Assembly (NCBI GenBank): GCA_037976565.1
Contig: CP137683.1
Coordinates: forward strand, 11,149,665 to 11,213,664
Length of the DNA stretch: 64,000 nucleotides
Direction of reading: 5' to 3'
Origin: Mesocentrotus franciscanus
Taxonomy: Eukaryota; Echinodermata; Echinoidea; Camarodonta; Strongylocentrotidae
Below are positions 12,801 to 21,052 of this stretch, piece by piece; the stretch's first letter is position 1; each line of letters starts with the position of its first letter. Both the position numbers and the translations under genes were made by a program. A model generated the notes under the pieces. That model saw only the letters and a program-made list of their open reading frames with translations, did no database searches and had not been told where the DNA came from.

Positions 12801-15586
12801 ACTAATTTGCATACTGTTTAATTTCACAAACCAACAGTTTTGTTTTGCTCTTCATTCTGCCAACAGAAGAGATTTCAATAGAATATTCTTTGACAAATAA
12901 ATGCTTCTCTTAAAAATATATCTTCCATTTCCTAACAGAGATGAAAGATAGTTTTCTAAAATTTACATATATTTGTCATCCTGGATTGATATCATACGAT
13001 AAAATATCGCTATGCACTTGTTTCAGCTGTGAGTTATCTCGTCCACCTCTCATCCTCGCACACCTCCTTCGCACAACGCAGTAAACCACCTAAAAACTAC
13101 TGCGGCAAAATAATATGACATCACGGTAATGCATTTCACATTTCTGTAGATTGAATATCTTGCAACATACAGAAAAGTGAGTACACTTAGGGTCTTAGTT
13201 GTACACAGCTACTTCCTACCACTCTCTCTGACCCTTGTTCACACATAAACTGGTTTTATTCTGCCACAGTGGTTTTCTAAACCGTTTAATGCGTCAAGTG
13301 TAAATGTGCTTTTATTGTATGTGTTTGTGACTGCACACAAGGAGCAGCACATTTTCTTGTTTCAAAATCACCATTAAGGCTTGTTCAGATATGACGCCGC
13401 CGCCGCAAAAAAAACTTTTCTGCATGAGAAAAAAGGATGCCAACTGCATGCAATGAAGGTCACACTGAGCTCTGTAAAATAAGATCTCACAACTAGTTGA
13501 GACACATTTCATCTTCCAACAAAGGTGAAGGCAGCACTGCACTTCACAAATTACCACAGTATTGTGAAACTAGATGAATGTTCGACTGCACGCAGTCGAA
13601 AATGATGCCTCCGCCATAGAGCGATTTTACAAACCAAACAGAAGCAATTTAAAAAATTCAAGTTTGATTGTAATCGATTAACAGGTTCTCAGAATATTGT
13701 GATTAAAAGCTATTTTACATAAACATGTATGACCCTTTGAACTTTGACCTCATGACCCTAAAATCTAATCAGTTGATTGGCTCTGCAAGATGCATACATG
13801 TCCCGAGTTTAATAGTAATCCATCCGCCAGTATTGACAATGCGTTCACAAGCTATTTTTGCATACATAATGAGCCCCATGACCTTTGACCTTATAACCCC
13901 AAAATCTAATCAGTTCATTGGCTCTGCAACATACATACATGACCCAAGTTTGGTGGTAATCCATCAATCTGTTCTTGTGATAACGCGATCACGAACTATT
14001 TTTGCATACATAATGAGCCCTGTGACCTTTGACCTCGTGACCCCAAAATCTAATCAGTTTATTGGCTCTGCAAGATACATACATGACCTACGTTTGGCGG
14101 TAATCCATCAATCGGTTCTTGAGATAAAGTGATCATGAGCTATTTTTGCATACATAATGAGCCCTGTGACCTTTGACCTTTGAATTTGTGACCCCAAAAT
14201 CTAATCACTTCATTAGCTCTGCAAGATACATACATGACCAAAGTTTGGCGGTAATCCATCAACCAGTTCTCAAGATAACGCTATCACGAGAACGGGACGT
14301 ATGGACGTACGTACAGACGGACGGACAACCAGAAAACATAATAATAAAAATTATTCTATCTTCATTTGAGTGAAATGATTTAACTAAACTTAAAAGTTCC
14401 TTTTACTTTATAGTATACCTCATTCAAAACTAGTTTCATTCAATCTATCCTCCAAACAAATGAAAAATTCACAGTGGACAATAACAATCAGGGGTGATAG
14501 TGAGCACTAAAAAAAAAAAAAATTTTTTTTTCTCCTCAACCACCCCCCTTGAGTAAAAATAAAAGGGTACGGGAGAAGAAAAAAATGGCATCTAACAACA
14601 CCCCCCCCCCTTTTGAGTAAGAAAATTGGGAGAAAAATGGGGAAAAATAGGGGGAAATATAGGGAAAATATAGGGAAAATAGGGGTAAAATCTGGAAAAA
14701 TCTGGAGGAAAAAAATCTTGAAAAGAAAAAGAAAAAAGTAATCAGAAGAAAAAATAATCGGGAAATCGGGTAATTATCAGGCTTGAACAATATATATTGC
14801 AAGAATTCACCTCTCAGGAGGACTGCAAATTACTTTTTTTTTTGGAGGAGTTTATTCCTCCTACTCCTATCTCTTGTATTCTTCAAAATGAACTTGATCA
14901 TTTTTTCCCCTAACATCTCTTTTTGCTCATAAACTTTCATTCCTTATCAAACTCCTGTATCTTTGAAACATTTTTGTGATAGTTTTACTAGGTTACTTAC
15001 AGCTTTGTGCCTCATGCCATCAGTATGCATCTTCATGTTTTCCTCACTCGTTGCTTGTACATCACATAGCTGTAAAAGACACGATCACAGTTCATTAGTG
15101 TTGGTGCTAAAACATGCTGAACAGAAATTCAAAATAGTAGGCTAATGGGGTACACAGATAATATAAGGCATATGAGGTTGAATACCGCATATCTCAAAGT
15201 TCCACTTTTTTAGCGTGAATTAAGAGCCTAGTGTCTCAATTTATCATTCACACAAAAATCAATTGTTCAATTACCTAAAAATTTCTGTTTTCATTAATAA
15301 TCTGTATATGTATCAAGGAAAGGCAAAAAGAGTACATGTAGATTCAACAACAAACAGAAACCCACTCCATGGAAGTGCCCAAATAGTAACTCCCAAAGGA
15401 AGGTCTTGATCCCCTTTATGAATTTGTCATACAATAAAGCAAAAACTTAGGATCTCATCTACTTCCTGAGAGATGAATACCCGATAGAGAGAGAGAGAGA
15501 CAAATATATATACCTGTGTATATATACAGATAGATAGAGAGAGAGGTAGAGAGAGAGAGAGGTAGATAGAGAGAGAAATATAGATA

Positions 15587-15655
<69 letters not shown>

Positions 15656-17867
15656 ATAGATAGATAGAGAGAGAGAAGGGGGGTGAAAACATTAAAACAA
15701 GGTTGGTTATCTATGCAAAATGTTAAAAGGATACGGGTCAATATAAGACTTACCGAACAGTGGAACATTTTCATTCTCTCTTCCACCGTCAATACTTCTT
15801 CTTCTGGGTATTCCTCTTCTTGGTATTCCTCTTCTTGGTAATCCTCTTCCAATCTTGCGGGATCCTCATCTGAAAAGATTAATTGGCATACACTGATATT
15901 GTACAAGTATGAATACTCCTGTCACTGTCTGTACCACAGTTCTGTTACACATACACTGTGGCACAGCCCACAGTGAATATACCCAATCTCTGCATTTATA
16001 ACAGGCCCACAGCTATGTTACATCATACACTGTGATAATAAAAATCAAATGGTGGAGCCTCAAGGGTCTGAATACATCCAAAATCCACACCAAGGAAGTA
16101 CCACAGTCGTATGTGTGACACAGTTGTACCTATAGCGCCGCTTTTTTCGTCAATAAGTTTGGAAGTGAAGGTTTGCAAGACTTTACAACCCAATCAAAAC
16201 ATCATATGAATCTAACATACAATCCAAACTGTTTTCATTGAATCGAAAGTTGTTGTTTTTGGCGTAAATCTCACAATCTACAACCTGAAAGAATCATCAG
16301 ATGAATCTAACATTCTTGCTTCATTACACTCAGCACAGAGGAGCAAGGCTTGAACAGCCTATCCCTCGTCCTTCCATATGGACTAGAGAATTTGGATTAG
16401 TCTGCTTCCTCTAGTCTTCCCGTGGGATTTGGACGCAACACTCTCCGCAAAGAATCCTCGTCTTTTTTTGGATCGGGTTTGCGTGATGTTCCGGTGGTCG
16501 CAACTGGATGTTACACATACAATGTGGCCAAAGCTCAACGGTAGAGCCTACAGGCATATGCATAGCCAGATTAACTATTTTTATTTTCATAAAATCACTG
16601 AGCTACTCGACTTTTCTAATTTGAAACATATGCCACACTTTCGTCCCTCTGATTGTATCGGAATCAATCCCTGAACTTTTTAGACTACAATGATAATACG
16701 GAGAAAGAAAGAAAAGACGCATAATACATACCCGGAAAAACTTGAGCCCTCTGTAATCAAATGATATAAAGAAAAAGACAAAGACAATTACATAATTTCA
16801 CATTCATTATAATTTTGCACAAAAACATATAGTAACTACACAGCCATGCTGCACATTTTATTTTTTGAACAAAGAAAATATCTAATTTGCAATTTAGCAA
16901 AATTTATTGCAAATAAGATGCCTTCTTCTTTTTATTTTCATTTGTTTATTACATATTTGATATTGCATTTAAAAACAAAAGTTATGAAGGTCAATCTTTT
17001 GTATCAAATATCTTTTGACTTTCTCATCAATCCTGCCACAGGTTTTATTAATGTATGTATTCTATAGTTTTTATTTATTTTGTACTACATCAACTTTTTA
17101 TTGGTCTTTACATTTCCTACAAAAAATAAATGCAATATGTTACATTTTCTTTAAATTTCATTTGCACATAGCTTACCCTTGCAAAAGATAATCAAATATT
17201 TGCAAGCTTTGTCTCTTAAAAGGCATGTTGCAGTATGCAGCAGTTATTGAATGTGTACAGGGAAGAGGGTGGTGGGGTGGGAGAGGGCGGTGGGGTGGGG
17301 TCAATTTTAGCCCCCACTCTTTTTTAGAGAGGATTGGATTAACAGAGAATACTAAGATTAAATTTAAATTCATGCAAAACGATTTTGAAAGGAACTGTTT
17401 GAAAGCAATTTGGAAAAGTTCAATTATTATGTAGTACTGTACATAAGATTAAGAATTGGTTTGTAATGTGAGGTGTTGGAATGAACGATAAAATCAATCT
17501 TGATGAAAACACATGTACTGCACACAGATATGGGTAAATGGGACTACACACACACACATACACATGTGGCATCACTGTTTGGTCCAAACATTTAACCTAA
17601 TTCTTGTCATACTTTAAATATGCAGGCTTTTGCAGGGGACATTTCTTTTATGATGTTCTTCCAATCCAACTAAATTAAAAAGAAGAGAAATTATTTTTCA
17701 CATCTACAAGAGCTCGACCTTCTTTTAAAATTAGGGTACTCACCAGCCTGTGGGTCGCTCCAGTGAGATGCCGCTTATAATTTTTAGGTCCACCGCATTT
17801 CATATTACATAACTGTAAGAGAAAATCAAAATAGGTCCTGAGCTTAGCACACACACACACACGCACA

Positions 17868-17898
<31 letters not shown>

Positions 17899-20800
17899 GC
17901 GCAGCGTCTATACGAATAGACTTTACTGCGCTTAATACAAAGTATCATATTATTACCCTGGTTGTAGCTGAGCCGTCATAATAAGCCGCTAAAGCATTCA
18001 GGGAGTTTCTTCCTACTGGGTACCCATTTACGAATGATTTGTTACAAACGGAAGGACGGACGGACGGATTTACTTAGTCTTGCCAAAGGACATTAGTGCC
18101 GGGCAGGGACTCGAACTGCGAACCATGTGATCCACAATCCGTTGACGTATCTACTGGACGATGACACCCCTACATACATACTTTACTTGTGATCAACCAA
18201 CTTAAACTTCACACCCATATGATCTGATATTTGCTCTGGGGACAGCTCCTTCAGGCTTTATTTCTTCAAAGAAATAGGTTATGGGTTGCAATTGGGTATC
18301 AAGTTAGGTTTAAGGGTTGGGCAGGGCTCGACACTAACAAGTCCAGACCTCCAATATTATGACGTTTTACATAGGGCTCATGCATACAGACTGTAAGAGT
18401 TTAACTCCAGACCCCCTTCCAAAACACAGTAAGTGTGAGGTCATGGCATTAGGGTTGGCTTTAAGGTTGGGGTAGGCATTAGCACTAGGAGTCAGGGTCG
18501 GTTTAGTGCTTGATTCAAGGTTAAGTTCAAACTCACCAAATGTGGGAAAATTGATTGCAGAGCAATTGCTGCCGAAGCAAGTGTTGTATGGGTGTTCCCA
18601 CATTTGCTCTGGCAACGATTGATGAGGTTTTATTTCGCCAAATGTATGAGGTTAGGGTTAGGTTAGGTTGCAAATTGGAAACTAGATCAGAGTTACAATG
18701 TAGGATTCAAGTTAGGTATAGTTTGAAGTCCAAGTTTGAGGTTTGGAAGTGGTTAGTGTAGGAAAATACCACTAAACAATCGTACTACCGTTGTAGAACC
18801 CAGACACTGCAACCCACTGTCTATCCGCTGGTTCCCGTTTCAAAGCTTTTGGATAATGAGATTAAGAGAATTCAGTAGGCAGTCTGTTAATACCTACCGT
18901 ACAGGTGTACATTGCCTCAGTCTCTTCCAGCGACAATGGCATCTCTTCTTCCCACCATTCCAGCTCGTCCTCCTTTACTGGAGCCATCTCTGTCTTCCAT
19001 GCTCTTTTTATGGCTTCCATCTCTTTGATTATCTTGGTCGTCTGCACCCTTCTCACGAGTTTGATTGCCGTGGCCATCCCGATCTCTACCCCGACCTCGT
19101 TCTCTGCTACGATCTCTGTCTCGATCTGGTTCTCTGTTTTTACGGCTTCCTTCTTTTCGATCATCTTGGTCCTCTGCACCCTTCTCACGAGTTTGATTGC
19201 TGGAGCCATACCGATCTCTACCCCGACCTCGTTCTCTGCTACGATCTCTGTCTTGATCTGGTTCTCTGCTACGATCATTGCCTCGCTCTCTTTCATGGCC
19301 ATGATCACCATGTCGATCTTTTTCTCTGTTCCTTACATTATTACGATTCCTACCTTTACCATGATCTTCAACTTGCCCTCTCCCCATATCAAAGATTCTC
19401 TTTGGAACACCATCTTTGCCATGCCCCTTTTCCAGACCTCTTGTCATACCACTCCTCTGGTCTATATCACCATCCAACCTATCATCTATATCATAAGCTT
19501 TGTTACGATGTCTCGGAACGTTATTTTGTTTGCCACGGAACTCTTCACTCCTGTCGTGATGTTCATCATTGTGTCTTCCCCTACCACTTCTACCAATACC
19601 AGGGGCACTTCTCTCATGATATTCATCATCTCGTCTACCCCTGCCCCTTCCAACATCAGCACTCCTCCTATCATCATGCCTAACCCAACCAGATCCCCTC
19701 CCAATACCAGCTGCCTTGTCATCTCTGTGTTGCTTAATAGCTCCTAAATTATCCCAACTTCTGTCAGCCATCATCCAGTCATCTTGTTTATTTTTTCCTT
19801 TGTTTGATTCCTGTGGTTGGTCTTCCTCTTCCACAGGTGGCCACAATGTTGAGAAACCATGCTGATGTGATGATCTTGCATCGTCATAATCGTCCTGCCA
19901 GCCTCCTCCTCGTTTTTCTCTATAATCGTCCCTTGTATCCATCCACCCATGTCCCTCTGGTCTGCACCACTCTGCATCCCGTTCCCATCTTCTTTCATCT
20001 TCCCATCTTCGAAAGTCTTCCAAACTTCTACCATCTCCCCATCTTTGATCATCTTCCCAGCTTTCTATCCCATCACCTCCTCTGCCTCCTCCTCTACCGC
20101 CTCCTCTTCCTTCTCCTCTACCCACTCCTCCGCCCCTTCCTGTTTCGTTACCTCTGCTTCTCTTTCCTCCCCTAGAGGAAAGCTCAAGCTCCGTCTCTTT
20201 TGCTCGTTTTCTCCTGCATCCAAACCCTGAAACCACAATCAAGAAAATGAAAGCAACATGTTATTACAAAGAATGTACCACCTCAACTGCTAAGACTGCT
20301 ATCATCAAAGTTGAATAACCATAAATTTATTAGAATATATGCATCACATGGCACACATCAATTCATGTTTACCTTATACAGTCAAACCTGCTTTAGTGAC
20401 CACCTGTCTACAAAGACCACTTTTTGTGTTGCCCTTTGGACGGTCGCTATAGACAGGTTTGACTGTATATGAATATACACCTTTTGTAATTTTTTATTTT
20501 AACATTCTATAATTGGCATTTCAACATTCTATAATTGGCAATCTATAGAAAATTATCTGTTAAATCTTTGTAATATTCTGTTTGTTCTAACAAAGTTAAA
20601 TGTTCAATCAATATGGATTCGTCTACTTTTCTACTCCCACTTGCCATTCAGTCGTTAGTAGTAGAAAACGACAAAAAAAACATTATATCAAGTGCAAAAC
20701 CTTTAAAATGTCATTGTATTTGTAATTGGAAAGTAATGGCTGCCGATGGTCAGCCCTTTACGCAACATACTATGCATGTACTATGTAGACTCACCGGTTT

Positions 20801-21052
20801 GGTGCATGTGCAGATCATTCATACACCTCACAGAATCTCATAACGTGACGTTACAATTAAGAGTCAAGACACACAAATGGTTATTTTGCAACAGATATGG
20901 GGCCTGGGGGCATTGAGTGAACACCCTGATGACTCTCAGCAGATGCAACACTTGTGGAGCTTACCTTCATTCATCCAGCTCATATCATCGCCATAGTTGG
21001 ATTGATGAAGATCCTCCAGCCCTCCTCCTCCCACTTGGTTCCACCCTGTCAT
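590..21052 (-). CDS. Gene 1: RD/RG-rich protein with three U1/matrin-type zinc fingers, 18 coding exons
   Basis: I joined 18 coding exons by canonical splice sites with matching phase: 21052-20965, 20226-18898, 17812-17744, 16750-16732, 15869-15754, 15069-15001, 12289-12265, 10727-10596, 9791-9669, 9321-9182, 7704-7455, 6162-5824, 5268-4902, 4600-4567, 3432-3385, 2214-2113, 1550-1341, 862-590. The sum is 3733 nt, one more than a multiple of three, because of an apparent 1-nt error in the second exon. About 1243 residues result: a Gly/Arg and Arg/Asp/Glu-rich N-terminus (30-465), zinc fingers near 469-495, 537-563 and 676-700, a charged helical segment (900-1020) and a Pro/Gln/Tyr-rich C-terminus ending NTFSF. 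U1/matrin fingers usually bind double-stranded RNA or act in splicing and nuclear-matrix proteins; RD/RS tracts fit a nuclear RNA-processing role. That role is inference. ZFR- or ZNF318-like proteins share the finger type, but I do not recognise an orthologue. Confidence 0.85.
1341..1550 (-). CDS. Gene 1 exon 17: Pro/Gln-rich
   Basis: Seventy codons from [14 protein letters not shown] through PPPPPPG to YQQPPLQ, phase 0-0, with acceptor CTCCTGCAG and donor GTGAGT. It is a low-complexity C-terminal tail. Confidence 0.85.
2113..2214 (-). CDS. Gene 1 exon 16
   Basis: Thirty-four codons, [12 protein letters not shown] ... [10 protein letters not shown], phase 0-0, with acceptor TTGACTAG and donor GTAAGA. 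Helix-prone and charged. Confidence 0.82.
2404..2575. repeat. Half copy of an AAGAAAGTTATGAAT repeat family
   Basis: The segment 'gggaaatccaacct...gcagaaaaatcag...ataagaaagttatgaat' matches the left arm of the foldback at 6923-7441. It is an intronic dispersed repeat of a kind abundant in echinoderm genomes (recollection). Confidence 0.6.
2883..3352. mobile_element. GGGCCC-family MITE with internal 70-bp tandem expansion
   Basis: The ends (cttataacaagttgtgatcgatt on the left, ttgcaattctttataagagg...ggccc on the right) match the terminal motif of the GGGCCC/TTATAAAGAGTTGCGATTGAT family found at 8389, 11166 and 47307. Between them the core (ttgcaagtatgcaactgatt...ctgaactgaagagat) is repeated about five to six times with a 70-bp period, one unit carrying a shorter 44-bp copy. 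Confidence 0.75.
3385..3432 (-). CDS. Gene 1 exon 15: 48-bp exon
   Basis: Sixteen codons ([16 protein letters not shown]) between acceptor CTTGCAG and donor GTAAGT, phase 0-0. Confidence 0.78.
3837..4162. mobile_element. Palindrome-ended MITE with TTAA flanks
   Basis: Near-perfect terminal inverted repeats of about 21 bp begin TTAACTCATATCCTGCC on both strands. Both ends carry TTAA, the target of piggyBac-type transposases, so a piggyBac-derived MITE is possible. The interior is unusually CpG-rich for this intron (acgagcgcgc, cacgcgagcg, cgcacgcgc). Confidence 0.6.
4567..4600 (-). CDS. Gene 1 exon 14: 34-bp exon
   Basis: Encodes (R)[11 protein letters not shown] with acceptor TGACTTACAG and donor GTAATG. 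Phase 2 in and phase 0 out match exons 13 and 15. Confidence 0.75.
4902..5268 (-). CDS. Gene 1 exon 13: charged coiled-coil-like segment
   Basis: Encodes a long alternating E/R/K helix ([20 protein letters not shown] and following) then [12 protein letters not shown], a short Pro patch and [18 protein letters not shown]. It probably forms a single alpha-helix or coiled coil for protein contacts. The donor is GTAAAG. Confidence 0.87.
5824..6162 (-). CDS. Gene 1 exon 12: proline-rich segment
   Basis: Acceptor TTCTGGCAG to donor GTGAGT. Encodes [14 protein letters not shown] and then a Pro-rich stretch with [16 protein letters not shown] and [12 protein letters not shown] motifs that could bind SH3, WW or GYF domains (inference). 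Confidence 0.85.
6923..7441. mobile_element. Foldback repeat abutting the exon 11 donor
   Basis: The left arm contains 'accaataataagaaagttatgaat' and the right arm its inverse 'ttcataactttcttaatattggtctgat'. The arms are roughly 120 and 80 bp. The right end stops about 7 bases short of the exon 11 splice donor at 7449-7454. Confidence 0.6.
7455..7704 (-). CDS. Gene 1 exon 11
   Basis: Encodes [20 protein letters not shown]..., a charged helix-prone region just after finger 3, ending [10 protein letters not shown] at donor GTGAGT. A foldback repeat in the downstream intron ends only a few bases from this donor. Confidence 0.87.
8389..8497. mobile_element. GGGCCC-family MITE, truncated
   Basis: 'ggcccctgtcttataaagagttgcgattgatccaaatcaatcgcaag' is the left end of the same family as 11166-11324. 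A matching right terminus is not seen. Confidence 0.6.
8655..9130 (-). mobile_element. tRNA-related SINE split by a foldback insertion
   Basis: The two parts, 8655-8821 and 9082-9130, line up with the uninterrupted SINE at 49005-49241 (gccaggtac...gagagtggcaaatgtggatt...gccaaaagacgttagtgccc). The tRNA-like head with its reversed B box (gggattcaaatcc) lies at the right, so the SINE is in minus orientation. Confidence 0.7.
8822..9081. mobile_element. 260-bp CACTA-type foldback MITE
   Basis: Both ends read CACTATGAACATG inward. The arms (8822-8941 and 8955-9081) are near-perfect complements over about 120 bp, differing by a 6-7 bp indel and a few substitutions. GTT flanks both sides (8819-8821, 9082-9084). 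TIRs starting CACTA and a 3-bp target duplication are the hallmarks of the CACTA/EnSpm superfamily. There is no coding capacity. Confidence 0.8.
9182..9321 (-). CDS. Gene 1 exon 10: zinc finger 3
   Basis: Begins [13 protein letters not shown] and contains a complete C-x2-C-x11-H-x5-H finger (YCTLCEAKF...HVTGYRH) followed by RYAYI. Unlike fingers 1 and 2, no intron interrupts it. The PLVGLE-type lead-in followed by a finger is a module seen in other U1-type zinc-finger proteins (family recollection, not searched). Confidence 0.87.
9669..9791 (-). CDS. Gene 1 exon 9: lysine-rich linker
   Basis: Encodes [20 protein letters not shown], a likely nuclear localisation cluster, then [18 protein letters not shown] leading into the third finger module. 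Acceptor and GTAAGT donor are canonical; phase 1 at both ends. Confidence 0.85.
10174..10467. mobile_element. 294-bp MITE with 32-bp inverted ends
   Basis: 'agcttgagtttgccaaataa' at the left is mirrored by 'ttatttggcaaactcaagct' at the right; further internal palindromes (tagcggg/cccgcta) occur. It lies in the intron between gene 1 exons 8 and 9. The target duplication is unclear, so the superfamily is unassigned. Confidence 0.75.
10596..10727 (-). CDS. Gene 1 exon 8
   Basis: Encodes a charged linker ([14 protein letters not shown]... [14 protein letters not shown]...). The phase requires the acceptor at ACAGAG rather than the ACAG two bases earlier. The donor is GTAATT. The alternative frame of the same DNA is also open but does not fit the neighbouring phases. 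Confidence 0.72.
10989..11146. repeat. (GAT)n microsatellite
   Basis: An imperfect GATGAT/GATAAT trinucleotide run within the intron between exons 7 and 8; its long Asp-rich open frame is not a gene. Confidence 0.95.
11166..11324. mobile_element. GGGCCC-family MITE, complete
   Basis: Begins GGGCCCTGTCTTACAAAGAG and ends in the inverse of GGGCCCCGTATTACAAAGAG, with internal ATTGATCC/ATCAATCG palindromes. This complete copy defines the family ends used for the other copies. Confidence 0.78.
12265..12289 (-). CDS. Gene 1 exon 7: 25-bp microexon
   Basis: Encodes NIKRQEKG between acceptor CTCTGCAG and donor GTAAGT. Phases (0 in, 1 out) agree with exons 6 and 8. It is a basic linker after zinc finger 2. 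Confidence 0.7.
13574..14345. mobile_element. Helentron/pearl-like element, tandem array 1 (144-bp unit)
   Basis: Starts with the palindrome CGACTGCACGCAGTCG followed by gatgcctccgcc, then four units of about 144 bp, then an ACGT/ACGG tetranucleotide tract (gacgtacgtacagacggacgg). This architecture (subterminal palindrome, central tandem core, ACGG microsatellite) is that of Helentron-associated pearl/CvA-like elements known from marine invertebrates. Units carry TGACCTTTGACC motifs. It lies in the intron between gene 1 exons 6 and 7. Confidence 0.65.
14500..14770. repeat. Low-complexity A/G-rich tract
   Basis: Poly-A, poly-C and repeated 'gggaaaaatagggg' words; no gene is seen. It may be the decayed body of a repeat with a Pol III-like A-rich tail. 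Confidence 0.6.
15001..15069 (-). CDS. Gene 1 exon 6: zinc finger 2
   Basis: A 69-bp, phase 0-0 exon completing C-x2-C-x12-H-x5-H (HCSLC...HTDGMRH). Length, phase and position of the intron inside the finger are identical to exon 3, which indicates exon duplication. Confidence 0.88.
15488..15680. repeat. GA and TA microsatellites
   Basis: GAGAGA and GATA words flank an uninterrupted (TA)n run of about 60 bp in the intron between gene 1 exons 5 and 6. Confidence 0.95.
15754..15869 (-). CDS. Gene 1 exon 5: acidic EEY repeat and start of finger 2
   Basis: The exon encodes an acidic stretch with the pentapeptide-like repeat [15 protein letters not shown] (15-bp DNA repeat), then [14 protein letters not shown], where the first cysteine of zinc finger 2 appears. 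Donor GTAAGT follows in phase 0. The tandem GAAGAGGAATAC units suggest local slippage expansion. Confidence 0.85.
16732..16750 (-). CDS. Gene 1 exon 4: 19-bp microexon
   Basis: Nineteen bases (RAQVFPG/D) lie between an acceptor ending TGATTACAG and donor GTATGT. Phase 0 in and phase 1 out match both neighbours exactly, which is the main support for so short an exon. Confidence 0.7.
17259..17300 (+). other. G-rich tract able to form a G-quadruplex
   Basis: Six or more runs of three to four G separated by one to three bases on the plus strand (template side for gene 1 RNA), inside the exon 3-4 intron. Confidence 0.5.
17744..17812 (-). CDS. Gene 1 exon 3: zinc finger 1
   Basis: A 69-bp exon in phase 0 at both ends, with acceptor TCTCTTACAG and donor GTGAGT. 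With the last codons of exon 2 it completes a C-x2-C-x12-H-x5-H finger of the U1/matrin type (TCTLC...HLTGATH). The intron falls directly after the residue that follows the first cysteine. Confidence 0.88.
17874..18170 (-). mobile_element. tRNA-related SINE, minus orientation
   Basis: An AATAATAAT tail, the body 'tattattaccctgg...gggtacccattt...ttgccaaaggacattagtgccgggc' and a reversed tRNA-like head with B box (gggactcgaact). An ACGG run sits in the middle. It lies in the intron between gene 1 exons 2 and 3. Confidence 0.7.
18898..20226 (-). CDS. Gene 1 exon 2: Gly/Arg- and Arg/Asp-rich low-complexity exon
   Basis: This is a long exon between acceptor TTTCAG and donor GTAGGT. It encodes basic KR clusters, a GRGGG run, many RD/DR/RE dipeptides and repeated [12 protein letters not shown] motifs. 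A 44-residue unit starting [17 protein letters not shown] occurs twice in a row (132-bp period, about 19030-19290). Such tracts are typical of nuclear RNA-binding and spliceosome-associated proteins. The RD frame hits a stop at 18919-18917, whereas the frame that reaches the first zinc-finger cysteines ([22 protein letters not shown]) is shifted by one nucleotide. The switch must lie between about 18960 and 19020, so either the assembly has a 1-nt error or this allele is broken. Confidence 0.8.
20379..20467. mobile_element. Short pogo/Tc1-like MITE
   Basis: CAGTCAAACCTG at the left and its inverse CAGGTTTGACTG at the right, both bordered by TA. TA target sites and CAGT-starting ends fit the Tc1/mariner-pogo group. 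It lies in the intron between gene 1 exons 1 and 2. Confidence 0.72.
20965..21052 (-). CDS. Gene 1 exon 1 (start exon)
   Basis: The first ATG (21052-21050) opens a 29-codon reading frame beginning [15 protein letters not shown] and ending SWMNE, followed by donor GTAAGC. It ends in phase 1 and joins the G-starting next exon without a break. The frame upstream of the ATG is also open for some bases, so an upstream start or 5' leader exon is possible. No TATA box or clear core promoter was recognised above it. Confidence 0.7.

Noticed and set aside
13725..14373. Open frames with a 48-residue repeat (e.g. [20 protein letters not shown]), also at 36567-37064
   Set aside because: The unit length of 144 bp is divisible by three, so any open unit stays open. 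The related 157-bp array has no such frame, and the DNA is a known type of tandem element rather than a gene.
18856..20230. Long plus-strand open frames opposite gene 1 exon 2
   Set aside because: They mirror the RD/RG-rich codons of the minus-strand exon; there is no independent start context, splice sites or domain.
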